From assembly GCF_910592395.1 (NCBI RefSeq), contig NC_088325.1:7657501-7721500 (forward strand): a stretch of 64,000 nucleotides of DNA. Reading direction: 5' to 3'. Shown piece after piece: positions 11,865 to 23,700 of this stretch. The DNA comes from Lineus longissimus (taxonomy: Eukaryota > Nemertea > Pilidiophora > Heteronemertea > Lineidae). Positions within the stretch are counted from its first letter, which is position 1, and each line of letters starts with the position of its first letter. The position numbers were made by a program, and so were the translations under genes. Below the pieces are notes generated by a model that did not search any database, was not told the origin of the DNA, and saw only the letters and a program-made list of their open reading frames with translations.

Positions 11865-14800
11865 CTTTTTGGCTCACCGTGGCTACGTGAGTCTATACGA
11901 CAGCGCAGTGTCCATCGTCGTCCGTCGTATCCTATTTCAAAAACAGTGACACGTTTCTTAACCGCTAGGGCTATGACCCCCTAGGTCAGATGACCTTTGA
12001 CACTAATTTTCGGTCTGGTCTGATTCTTGACTTGGCTGCCAAAACTGAAAACATAAATAGTGTGATATCTCACTTATTAGTGATTTGTTTTTGATGAAAT
12101 TTTGTACTCCCAGCCAGGATATATCACATGTCATACATGTTTTTGATTTGACCTACTTTTCAAGGTCACAGAGGTCAAATGGCGTAAATTTGCCGTTTGA
12201 GTGTAACTGTGGCACGTCTCTTTCTTAACTGGTACTTGTGGTAGGGCTATGAGCTTGGAAGTTTTTATGCATGACCCCCTAGGTCAGATGACCTCTTACA
12301 GCCAATTTTGGTCTGATCTGATTCTTGACTTGGCCACCAGGGGCCAAAACTGCAAACAAAAAGTGTGATATCTCACTTATTAGACCATATCCACAACTCC
12401 GTGGATATGGTCTATTGTTTTTACTGAGCCGATCGCCAGGACCCGAGGGATGTGGTTTTCGACACGTATCTCCGAAACTGCCGCACGGAACGACCTATAA
12501 TTTGGTTAGGTTACGTTTCATAACCTGCTAACGAACAACGTGTACTTTATTTTTGCAGCCGTTGCTTACTTTTTTAGTTTTCGGGTGATTTTTGATGAAA
12601 ATCGCCGGTTCTGAACCGTTCCGGTAATAGCACTGCCTCCCGCGTTTTTACCGATTAGGCAAGTTGCTCAACGTTGTCCCGACCTGAACAGGTGGGAGGA
12701 TACCCGCTACATGGAAGAGCCAACAGACATTTCGTCTACGCATTCTAGACTGGGTGAGTGTGAATTTTTCGTGATTGTAATCGCCCTCAAATTTGTGTTG
12801 AAACACTGCATCAGACAAAATTAACTCATCAGAGGTCAAGGAAAGGATCTTAAGAATATATATTCGCTGTTAGTTTGGGTGATTATAGGGAGCACGTCCA
12901 TCTTTTGAGGCAAACTTGTCATCCAAAAGTTTCCAGATCCTGCAATGGCGGATATACATTCATCAAAAAAATTACGAATTCGGGCAAGTTTCATCAAACT
13001 GTGCGCCTTAAACACCTAAGAATGTCTCAAAATCACCCAGACTCTACACATGAGATATACCTTCACTGAAAATAATTGCTGAAACCTCGCTTAACGTGTC
13101 GCGAGTGCTGAAAGCAGCAGTTTTGGAGATCGTTTTTCTGTACATCCTGCTCACTCCTGTAGAAATGTACAGTAAAGCACGTATACACATGCAGTGTAAA
13201 TGGACACACGAATGTATACACACCTTCTGAAAATATTGTCAGCAAAGGTGATAAGTGTTTGTTCTGAATTATGACAATGAAATTCATAGACTATTAGCAG
13301 GTAACAGTGTCTGTTGGTCTGAATAATGAATGATAAAACTTCTGGTGAAGTTAAAATATTTCCTCGCTCTGTTTTACAGCCTGACGGGGATGATCAGCAT
13401 CTGTTCTGTTCTGCGACCGCATCAGTCACGGATATAGGAGCCTTGACCACGAGGAGCTGATGAGGCAAAGTCGTATAACCGTCTTAACCTTGACATCGGT
13501 GCAGTGCTGAATTTGCCGTCCGAAGACAAACCAGTATAATATTCCAGCCGTATTTCGTTCTTTTTCACTGTAATACTTTTACTTCAAAAAGACTGAATAA
13601 ATAAACCTACTGTGGCAGTTAGTTTAAAAAGATATTATTGCATGTTACGTTTTTACTCTTAGTGCTGATCGGTCATACCCCTTGGGCCTGGCCGTAACCT
13701 TGCATACTGGTTGTCTCGATGCCGTATGCTATGACCATGTATATATCTACTGGACTGGTTTGTTGCACCATACCAAAGGAATTAATTGAAAGATCAAGAC
13801 TATTCCTTCACAATCTACACTAAAAAAGGATTGTTGCAACTAGTTACCCCTATGTTGTAATCATGCACAAACTGGCCTGACTCGTCACAACCTACACTTC
13901 AAAGGAATTCAATGTTCAACTCTCATTTATTGGTCGTCCCAACATTGGGAGCTTTCATCCCCACCAGCCATATCAGATGGCCAACTGGTTTCCCCAACTC
14001 GACCAGAAAACTCGTCAAAAGATACAAAAGATGTTGAGATTCAGATTACATTTGCTTGTTGTCTGCTGGATTCTGACCATCCATATGCTGAGTTGTTGCA
14101 GTCCCAGAACCATCGCTATTTCTAGTATTTATGATGCACCTACTGTCACAACCTAATTCAGCTGGTTATTCAGGGTTATTTGCCTCTGATTTATCTGGTT
14201 ATATCCTGGTGCAAACCTAATTTCTCAACATGACAAAATACTTTCACCAGGGATATGGTCTGCAATTTGCTGTTAGGCGAATTGCCCAATACTAGTTAAT
14301 TATTTGTTTTTGATGAAATTTTAATGGTAGGTACTCCAAGCCAGGATACATCACATATCGTAGAGGTTTTCGATTTGACCAATTTTTCAAGGTCATAGAG
14401 GTCAAATGGCGTAAATTGGCCGTTTTGAGACACGTTTCGTAACTGCTAGGGCTATGGGCTTGAAACTTTGTACACAAGACCCCCTTGGTCAGGTTATCTC
14501 CGACACTGAATTCTGGTCTGATCTGTTTCTCGACTTGGACACCAGGGGGCAAAAAGTGAAAACCTAGAAAGTGTGATATCTCGCTCATTAGTGATTCGTA
14601 TTCGATAAAGTTGTTATAGTTGGCACTCCCAGCAAGGATACATTAGATATTATACAGGTTTTTGATTTGACCTACTTTTCAAGGTCATAGAGGTCAAATG
14701 CCGTGAATTTGCTGTTTGGCGGCCTAACTAGGGCATGTTTCTTAACTGCAATGACATATGAAGTGCCCTATGATTAGGATACAGGTATTAGTGGTAATTC

Positions 14801-14895
14801 ACAGTCTTCCTCGGTCATATCTCAAGAAACATTCATTGTCAGTTAAGTCGTTACCTAAATACCAGTGAGCACAATGGCCCCTGGCCTTTTCATTT
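11865..14895 (+). mobile_element. GCTCACC/hairpin element A, interrupted by ~1.9 kb
   Basis: The 5' end is TTTTTGGCTCACCG followed by GAGTCTATACGACAGCGCAG and a short CGT-rich tract. The 3' end is GTGAGCACAATGGCCCCTGG then CCTTTTCATT. The core carries the family words GGCACGTCTC, CCCCTAGGTCAGATGACCT and CAAGGTCACAGAGGTCAAAT. The core stops at 12,382 (CACTTATTAG) and resumes near 14,298 (TTATTTGTTTTTGATGAAAT), so about 12,383-14,297 is an insertion. No coding capacity is seen. The structure resembles non-autonomous Helentron (HINE) elements. Confidence 0.75.
12383..14297 (+). mobile_element. Insertion inside hairpin element A
   Basis: It begins with a perfect 11 bp hairpin (ACCATATCCAC, six bases, GTGGATATGGT) and runs to about TACTAGTTAA. 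It includes segments shared with 50,765-51,700 (GTGTGAATTTTTCGTGAT, then AACACTGCATCAGACAAAA) and with 36,900-37,130 (GTGTCGCGAGTGCT, TGTAGAAATGTACA). No gene was found. It is probably a second, older short-element family whose exact right end I cannot fix. Confidence 0.5.
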
Positions 14896-14899
14896 TGAG

Positions 14900-16113
14900 T
14901 GTGAAGCAACACTGAAATAGCCACTGACTAATCAGGTACATTGGAAGCAGGTGAAATGAAACATGGACATCCTGAAAAGCTTATCAATTGCTATTGTGTG
15001 GTGCTCTTCAAGCACTGAATGAAGTCTTGAAGTTAATGTTATAAGGGCCTTGGAACAGAAGACATACAATGGTCTGTAGAATACCATGAATATATTGACA
15101 TGCTTTAGGGCAATTCCATGGACACCGATCAGCCAGCGAGCTCAAGCAGTGCATGTATGTACTGTACCTGGTCGCATGTAAATGAAGTATACAGGGTGTT
15201 TAACTATGGCCCCATTACAAGGCCTAATAACTTCTTCAGATTAAGTCATAGAGAATGAGTTCTCCAAATTGCCGAGCATCTAATCCACAGTCAGGGTTGT
15301 GATTAAGGTTTTTTTGCTGTGAGTCCCACCATTTTCTTTGGACTCAAAATTTTTTTCAAGTACCTTGATTTTATGAGTCCAGAAGAAAAATGGTGGAGTC
15401 CATATTTAAAAAAACTCTGGTGTGTAGTTAAAGTTTCCGCCGCGTGGACGACAGTATTTGGTACATGTATTCTTGCACAAAACAAGGCGTCTGAAAGGGT
15501 TATACATGGACGCATGGTACAGGGGAGGTATGCCGATCGTTGTGTTTGGAGTGCATCTATAACGCAAGAACGTGCCTTAACAGGCCTTTCGATTGCACAG
15601 ACTTCGTTAACACCCTCTATTTTTCATTTTGAATTTGGGCACACCTGTGTCCTTGAAAAATCCATTCATAGGTGAGTAAATCATAAAAGTATTTAAAAAA
15701 AATGATTCCATATGATTATGAAGCCAGATAGAATACTCTTACACTGTTATAGCCTCTAAACATGTGAAATCCTGTATTTCTTTCATTTTTTCTCATTTTC
15801 ACCTTAACTTGGGCATATTTTAAAAGTACTGTAATTTGGGCACCAGTCAATTTGGGCACACCCTAGAGGGTGTAGCCAGAGTGCAATTGAGAGGCCTGCT
15901 TGATCATAACACTGACACTGGTCACATACACGATTTACAGTTACACAGTGCGTAACAATGGTCTACGACTTTCCTCAGACGAACATTTAGATGAAAGTCT
16001 TTTTTCGTGAACTCTTCACAATCCACTCCATTTTGGGCCTTGGAAACTACCGCGATTGTGAGAACAAGTCCATTTTCAAGTGTTTCACCCACTTGTCGTT
16101 CTTGGGTTATTTC
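14900..16113. other. Non-coding stretch with a stem-loop
   Basis: An imperfect stem-loop lies at about 15,326-15,400: CCACCATTTTCTTTGGACTC pairs with GAGTCCAGAAGAAAAATGG downstream. ORFs at 15,303-15,515 (minus) and 15,319-15,675 (plus) overlap it and have no recognised domain. TACAGGGTGTTTAACTATGG at 15,189 resembles a mariner-type end without a partner. Confidence 0.4.
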
Positions 16114-16792
16114 AATGAAACGGCCAGGGGCCATTGTATTCACCGTATAGATATTTGGTGGTCAGGAATTCATCCTGGTTAACTCTTTGCCTGGAAGTGC
16201 AAATCTCGTTCTAGAACTACCGCAACTTCCCATCCATTTCCTGCCAAACTCGTTTCAGAACGAAATGGTTAGTTCTCCGTCATTACACCAGATTTCATCT
16301 CGGTACTGTACCAGGAAATGGTTTCATGTGTTAAGCTTCCATGCAGACGATCGTCTGCTCATTCTACGCATGCCTTTCGTGACATCATCAAGTGAAAATG
16401 GTGGGAAAAACGCATGTTTTCTGCTGATAGAAGCAAAACCTGCAAAGTGCCCCTCTGCAAAGGTGATTGCTTCAATGACTACCATGGAAAAAAGCAGTAA
16501 AACTGATATGTAGGTGAAAGAGTAAGCTGAGACAGAGAAAATAAAACGAGTTTCAAGGATAAATATGATGTCTTCTTGATTTTTTCTAAAAATTATTTGA
16601 ATCTGGTAAAAATAGTGAAATTGCGGCAAACTGGGGGATATCAATTGAAAATAGTCGTGGCAGGGAAAGAGTTAAGAAACATGCTACATGTATAGTATAT
16701 AGGTCAAACCAAAGTCGGCCTCTGTGACCTTGAAAATTAGGTTAAATCAAAAACCCGTATGATTTGTGATGTGTCCTTGTTAGGAGAACCTA
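16114..16792 (-). mobile_element. GCTCACC/hairpin element, minus-strand copy, split by a MITE
   Basis: Read on the minus strand, the 3' end (GAATACAATGGCCCCTGG, CCGTTTCATT) lies at 16,114-16,146. The body immediately inside it (AACCAGGATGAATTCCTGAC) matches 52,448-52,470. The body then jumps to 16,676-16,792, which is ordinary family core. The 489 bp between is a separate piggyBac-like insertion. The 5' end is missing. Confidence 0.7.
16183..16671. mobile_element. piggyBac-like MITE 1 (489 bp)
   Basis: It is flanked by TTAA on both sides (16,179-16,182 and 16,672-16,675). The ends are inverted: CTCTTTGCCTG at the left and, complemented, CTCTTTCCCTG at the right. The piggyBac superfamily is known for TTAA target duplications and short inverted ends starting with C. 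The uninterrupted target can be read at 52,440-52,460 (GTTTCTTAACCAGGATGAAT), which supports exact insertion. ORFs inside it (16,187-16,513, 16,324-16,644) are not recognised as transposase. Confidence 0.75.
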
Positions 16793-17889
16793 ATATTATC
16801 AGTGCAGTGCCCTAGTATAAAGCGCGCAGCGCCTTAAGGTTGGGGGGGGGGAAACCCCCCAAACCCCCTGGTTGGGAACCTGCTGTAGTTCCTTCCGCCA
16901 ATTTTTTGTTTTGATAGACAGTTTTCACCGTGAATCTCTTTAGCAGTAACTCAACTTCATCACCATAATAGCCGGCAAAGAAATGAAAAATGCCCCCCCC
17001 CCCCCCCCGAAAGGTGTCTGGACTATCGTAGTCTGGCACTCTGGCAGATTCTAATATAAAGTGCAAGCTCTATTGAACTCGCGCAACTGTCGACATTAGA
17101 GCCCCCCCCCCAACCCCTGTCCTTCTGACATGTTTTAGCTAGTGCATTGGGGGAAGGCCCCTCAAACCCCCTATTGGCCTCTCAATAAGTCCTTCCGAGC
17201 TGCTTATCCCGGGGCGCACGAGTGGAACCCCCAAACCTTCATGATGGTGCAGTCCTTTGACACGTTTAACCCAGAGCGAGGAAGAGGTACTCCTTTGATG
17301 GTACCCTAACTCCAACCCTCAACCATCATTACCCTTCCTTTTCACTGGCATGATATTGGCAAGACTGCCAAGAGGTCGTACTGGTGGCTTCCTTGAGACA
17401 ATTGCTTGTGGTCGTACCTGGGCAACCAATTCAAGGGGTCAGGGATCAGGTTTTTCGCCCACCAACATGTTGCCGAATGGTTAATGCATAAAAAATTGGT
17501 TGGAAAGGGTTTTTGCAGGCCAAGAGACTGGAAGACACTTGACTCTTGAGGAACACCAGACTAATGAACAAAGAACCTGAGGAACATGTCGGGGGGTAAA
17601 CCCCCTGAAATTGAAGTTTGATTAAAAAACAGTGTGAATATTCATGTGGTTCTCTCTTTGAGCTCAGAATAGTCGAGTTGCTTCATTCGCGCGTTTATCT
17701 CTTTTGGCGGCCATTTTAAGTCAAATTTAAGCCATTTGAACCGAATCCATGGACATGAGAAACATTGTTTACATTGGATACGTATGCACGTTAACAATGG
17801 TAGCACTTCGCAGAAAAGCCTATGGCTTTTCTGCTGCGCGCTTACTATTAAAATGTTATCGAAAACAAGTCATTCGGAGAGATATCACA
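16793..17889. other. Homopolymer-rich non-coding stretch
   Basis: G and C runs occur at about 16,843-16,851, 16,854-16,860, 16,993-17,008 and 17,102-17,110. ORFs here are fragments without domains, and no gene is supported. Confidence 0.45.
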
Positions 17890-17933
17890 TTTTTTGGCTC
17901 ACCGTAAGGGGAGTCTATACGATAGCGCTGTGT

Positions 17934-17991
<58 letters not shown>

Positions 17992-19615
17992 ATCCTAACA
18001 GTGGCACGTTTCTTAACTGCTAGGGCTATGAACTTGAAACTTTGTACACAGAATGCCCTAGGTCAGCTGACCTCTGACACTGATTTTCGGTCCGATCTGA
18101 TTCTCTGTTTGGCCACCAGGGGGCCAAATGTCGATATCTAAAAAGTGTGATATCTCGCTTATTAGTGACTTGTTTTCGATAAAACTTTTGTTGTAGGTAC
18201 TCATAGCAAATATACATTTTATATTATACGGGTTTTTAATTTGACCTTGTTTTCAAGGTCACAGAGGTCATATGGCGTAAATTGGCCATTAGAGTGTAAA
18301 CTATGGCACGTTTCTTAACCACTAAAGCTATGAACTTGAAACTTGGTACATATAACCCCCTATATCACATAGCCTCTGGTGCTGAATTTTGGTTCGATCT
18401 GATTCCTAACTTTGCCACCAGGGGGCCAAAAGTGGAAATCTAAAAAGTGTGATATCTCGCTTATAAGTGACTTGTTTTCGATAAAACTTTTGTTGTAGGT
18501 ACTCATAGCAAATATACATTTTATATTATACGGGTTTTCAATTTGACCTACTTTTCAAGGTCACAGAGGTCATATGGCGTAAATTGGCCATTAGAGTGTA
18601 AACTATGGCACGTTTCTTAACCACTAAAGCTATGAACTTGAAACTTGGTACATATAACCCCCTATATCACATAGCCTCTGGCGCTGAATTTTGGTTCGAT
18701 CTGATTCCTAACTTTGCCACCAGGGGGCCAAAAGTGGAAATCTAAAAAGTGTGATATCTCGCTTATAAGTGACTTGTTTTCGATAAAATTCTTATGGTAG
18801 GTACTGTTTGGAAGAATACATCACATATTTTACGGGTTTTCAATTTGACCTACTTTTCAAGGTCACAGAAGTCATATGGCGTAAATTGGCTGTTAGAGTG
18901 TAAACTATGGCACGTTTCTTAACCAGTAAAGCTATGAACTTGAAACTTGGTGCATATAACCCCCTACATCAGATAACGTCTGATGTCGAATTTTGGCCTG
19001 ATCTGATTCTTTATTCGGCCACCAGGGGGCCATAACGGAAAAAGGAAGAAGTGCAATATCTTGCCTATTTGAGTGAATTGTTTTCGATAAAATTTTATGG
19101 CAGGGACTCCTAGCAAGGATACATCACATTTCCTATGATTTTTGGATTTGACCTCCTTTTCTAGGTCACAGAGGTCAAATGGCGTAAATTGACCGTTCGA
19201 GTGTAACTATGGCACGTTTCTTAACTGCTAAAGCTATGAACTTGAAAGTTGGTACATGTAACCCCCTACATCAGATAATCTCTGACACCGAATTTTGGCC
19301 TGATCTGATTCTTGATTTGGCCACCAGGGGGTCAAAACTGAAAAAGTAGGACGTGCAATATCTCGCTTATTAATGACTTTTTTTCGATGAATTTTTTATT
19401 GCAGGGACTCTTAGCAATCACACGATATTGATCTTGTTGATGTCATAGACAATTATTGGTTGGATCACTGCCCTGTCTTATTACTTGACATCAATACACA
19501 TCTAAAAAAAGTCTTCATGCCTGATTGTGTTCACCATATTCACCTCTAAACTAAGCATGATCCTGCGTACTAAAAGATGTATACGGTGAGCACAATGGCC
19601 CCTGGCCGTTTCATT
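17890..19615 (+). mobile_element. GCTCACC/hairpin element B, full length with five core units
   Basis: The 5' end is a T-run then GGCTCACCGTAAGGGGAGTC. A TCG microsatellite (about 17,935-17,990) follows. The core then repeats with a ~301 bp period, judged by GGCACGTTTCTTAAC at about 18,003, 18,305, 18,606, 18,909 and 19,211. The 3' end is ACGGTGAGCACAATGGCCCC then TGGCCGTTTCATT, ending at 19,615. GCTCACCGT near the 5' end and ACGGTGAGC near the 3' end are inverted copies lying inside the ends. The order 5' inner repeat, microsatellite, tandem cores, 3' inner repeat, 3' hairpin matches HINE/DINE-type non-autonomous Helentrons. Confidence 0.8.
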
Positions 19616-19800
19616 AGGTTTTCACTTCTGGCCCCCTTGTGGCCAAGTTGAGAATCAGATCAGACCGAAATTTAGTGTCTGAGATTATATGACGTAGGGA
19701 GTCATGTGTATTAAATTTCAAGTTCATAGCTTTAGCGGTTGAGAAATGTGCCATAGTTACACTCAAACGGCCAATTTACGCCATCTTACCTCTGTGATCT
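19616..19800 (-). repeat. Inverted core unit of the hairpin family
   Basis: The complement reads through GGCGTAAATTGGCCGTTTGA, AAGCTATGAACTTGAAATTT and GGCCACAAGGGGGCCAGAAG, which is one diverged core unit in the opposite orientation to the adjoining element B. Confidence 0.75.
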
Positions 19801-19804
19801 GTTA

Positions 19805-20100
19805 TTAAGTATGAATTTGGGGTCAATAAACAATGTTGAAGGTATGAGACAGTCTTTCAGCTTCACAAATCTTCAACATAATGAGAAACAAAGGATTTTT
19901 TTGGTACAAGGAATCAGTAAACCGGCTGATTTTTCTCTGCGAAAAACCTTATCAATACGGGAATAAGGGTCAGTGCTAGGGAAAGCTAGCATTTTGAAGA
20001 AAAAAAATCACCTACAGTTTGTAAGTAATGGTGATTTTATTTGCAGCTTTTTCAAACTTTTCAATGGGAAAAGGTTTTGAGGTTTTGAAAGGAATCAGTT
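19805..20100 (-). repeat. ~300 bp dispersed repeat, inverted relative to 33,940-34,250
   Basis: Complement words such as TGAAAGACTGTCTCATACCT, AATTCCTTTGTTTCTCAT-like text and CAAAATGCTAGCTTTCCCTA recur in the same order at 33,940-34,250. It has no coding content. Both copies lie next to hairpin-family ends, so it may be another module of that family. Confidence 0.65.
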
Positions 20101-20296
20101 TTGAACCCACCTTGCACTGAAGGCAAATGTACAGACAAGGGCATAGGCCTACAAATTTGTATGCTGAGCATATGTAAAATATATGACCATTCCAGGAATT
20201 TTATTAGATAATTCTAAATCATGGTGACTTAACAGCCAGCATGTTTGCAAAGCTTATGCCACTTGTATAGTTAAATAGGCCTACCACTTACCAGCA

Positions 20297-20540
20297 TTTT
20301 TAGCTCACCGCTGGGGAGCTTATACGATACCCTGGTGTCCGTCGTCCGTCGGCACCGTGTTCGTCCGTTAGTGGAGCACGTTTCCTCACCGCTAGGGCTA
20401 GATGGCTAAAACTTGGTGTGATGGTAGCTTTAGGCAATATGCCCATACGTATATTTTTTCTTTTTCGCGATATGACCTACTTTCTGGCCACCATATGCGA
20501 ACGAAGTTTGGCTGCTGCCCTGTCCAAAGGGTAAAACCGT
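20297..20540 (+). mobile_element. GCTCACC/hairpin element C, 5' end only
   Basis: TTTTTAGCTCACCGCTGGGG then GATACCCTGGTGTCCGTCGT match the family 5' end. After about 20,540 the sequence passes into the broken gene below, and no 3' hairpin follows, so the copy is truncated. Confidence 0.65.
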
Positions 20541-20718
20541 TGTGACAGACGTTGTGTCAGATCCGAAAAAGTGTCGTTCGAGTGTCCTTACGTCTAGATG
20601 TCACAACCTTGTTGGTGTTAAGTAGCATGTCCCGTATGAGTATGACATCACCCATGGAGGTGTTGGAAGTCCTGGTTTTGACTGGTGTGGTTGTCAAGGA
20701 AAATTCTGGGAAATTAGG

Positions 20719-23700
20719 GTGTGCGCTTGGTTGACTTGCTGTCGTCAGTCAAAGTCAGGATATAAGCAATGGGGCAACACATTTGAGAACTCAGGACTGG
20801 AGGATATAAGGGTAGAATCCGAGCAGTTTGGGGCACAGTTAGTCAGCTCAATGATCGATTGTAAAAATTACCTCAGAGCATTCAGCGGTCACTTATTGGC
20901 ATATGAAGCCATCTGTACAATCAAGTGCGAAATGTTCCTGGCATGGCTTGTTGAAATGGATCCACAACTATACAGCGACATGGTTGCCGAAAAGCAGAAA
21001 ATACTTGAGAAATTCAAAACACATGGATTCTATTCCTACAATGAGGATGTCTGCGAAGCAGTTTGTGCATTCGGATACATTATTAAAAGACCTATACTCT
21101 TAGGCGAGCAGTGATGGCAATTGGCAGTTACACCTTGATACATTTTCTGCCATGTTGCCTTGTTAACGGTGTATGATCACACAAATTATGCTAGATGGGG
21201 GCCTGTTTATCTCTCCGATATGAGAGATAATAATAATAATAATAATAATGATAATAATAATATTGCCTCATGCCGCCCCCGAAGTGCACAGTGAGTTTGT
21301 GATTGGGAATTTCTCCGTCAAATGACATGTTGGCAGATTCAATCAAGTGCCAGTGGACCAAGGAACAGTGTGGATGAACAAAATTTGTTAATTGTCACAT
21401 GGAATCATTGGAATAACTATGAATGATACAGCAAGGGACAAATTTTGTACCACCTGGTCAGAGCGGTCGGAAAATTCTGAACAGACAAAGCATGTGTTTG
21501 GACTTCTGGATGATAGTGATGGAGGTTTTTCTACAAGAAAAGATTACCTGCAGTCACTCCGAGACCAAGATGAGAGAGCTATTGGAAAACTGAAAAAACA
21601 ATTTGAACGTTTTGGAGTTTTCAACCGAGAAACTCCAAGCACCTCAATTCCAAAGGAACTTGTTTCCCTCACATCAAATGACGTTGCAACCCAGGCTATA
21701 ACTGGCGGCTTGCTCAGTGCGGATAAGAAGGGGAAATCGTTGTTGATAGAAAATGTAGAACCTCGACTGGTTACGAGCGAGATGCTGTTCTTTGATAGGT
21801 TGAAGTGCCATAGCTGTCCACATTTGCAACTCTCTACAAGACGCCTGGTGTGAAAAATCAGAATGAAAAAGTGAGAGCCGATAGGAATCTGTTACATAGG
21901 TTGTTGAATACAGCAAGAGCTGGGTGAGATGTTGACATGGGTCCGATTCTACAGCACGAATTTTCAAATGTGCCTCTTTCAAATGCAGAAGCAAATAGCA
22001 AGATGAAAACAACATCGAGGTCATCCATGCTGTCAATTCTTAATGATGGAATAATTTCGAGTGACCCAGAGTCACATGCAAAAACATGTTACCTAATTTA
22101 TGGCCATGGGCTACTGCAAAGTTTAGGTCAGCCACCGAAATGCTCAACGTTTGATGACTATGCAAAGGCATACGCCAAATCTGTAACATGGCACTTTTCT
22201 TCCGATGTACAGCAGGTTGATGTAGTCTTTGACCGGTACTTGACCATGTCCACGAAGTTTGGTACTAGTGAAAAAAAGAGCAGAAAAAACCAAAGCAATT
22301 CAGAAAGTGATCTATCGTGGGGATTTATGCCTACCAAAAGTGTCGACCAACTTCCTTGCTTTAGATGAAAACAAGCACAATCTTGCAAGGTTCCTCACTT
22401 TTCATGTAGGGAAACAGAAACAAAGAGGTTGTTGTCGGAGGTGGCGATGACGGCTCATACTCTTCTTTAGTGGACCACTTGAACATCTGGAAGGGAACCA
22501 CAAAAAGGCAGATACTCGTCTCATCCTCCATGCACTTGAGGCCATTCAATGCGGATGTAGAGCTGCAGAGTTACTCCCAGCCGCAAACTAACAAGACAAG
22601 TTCGAAATACATCGTCAAACACCAAAGATGAAGACGAAACTCTAAGGTTCAGACTATCAAATGACGATTTACTGAAAATACACAAAAAAGTGGATCATAA
22701 GTACAGGAATACAAAATTGTACAAGAAAACAAACAAAGGTTGCATTATATATGCAAAGTACAGACAAGATGTCTCTGTAGTAGTCACAACCTACACAACC
22801 AGCCTGAAGGACAACCAATGTTTACTGTTAAACCCTCTCATAAGCCTTGGCAAACCTATTCCAAAGATATGAATCCACAAACCCTGGTTGTGACATTATC
22901 CTCAAGCTGAGACCACATGCACTGACACTTTCCCTGCTTACACCAAACACACCTGATGCGTGGTGCCATTTGTACGAAAGATGACAAACTAAAACTGTCA
23001 TCATTTTCACAGCATCCTACTACTGCAAAACCTGTCCAAATCTCACTCCAATAGAGAGACAGGACAGAACGCTTCATGGTACATACACGTATGACTATTT
23101 AACTCTCAAATAAGCCAATAAACATTCAAGATTGACAATAATCAGTGCAAATATAGGCGCACAATATCCAGATTCCTCAACCATGCGAGAAACTCTGCGA
23201 TGGGCGCAGCCATCTTGGTTCAGGCCAAGTAACAAATTACTGACACACAAACAGCCTCTTCTACATGGATTATCAACATGACATAGGCCCAAAACCTGCT
23301 CATTTTGACCACAAGATCCCCCTACGTCAACCTACCGAATCTTTATCCCAACAGCTCTAAATTACATGGGAAACAACTGCAATCAAAACAGCGAAATCAG
23401 AAACATTCTTCTCGAAAATGCTAATCTGATATAAAGCCCAGAACGAGGCTCGGTGCTGAAATTAAAGGGGCAGTGGCCCTTACGGCGGATATGAAAGAAT
23501 CATCGTTCAATGCCAGGACACAGACGTCATACTTCTGCTCATATACTTTCTAGGCGACAAGGAAGATATATGGATGAAGAGCGGGACAGGAAAGGACAAC
23601 ACGTACTATCCCATTCATACAATTGCAAACCAACTGTCAGGAGATGTAAAAAAGAAACTTCCTTGGCTTTCACGCTGTAACTGGATGTGATACCGTCTCG

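Noticed and set aside
17736-18023. ORF with a run of ~18 serines
   Set aside because: It is the TCG microsatellite of hairpin element B read in one frame, not a protein.
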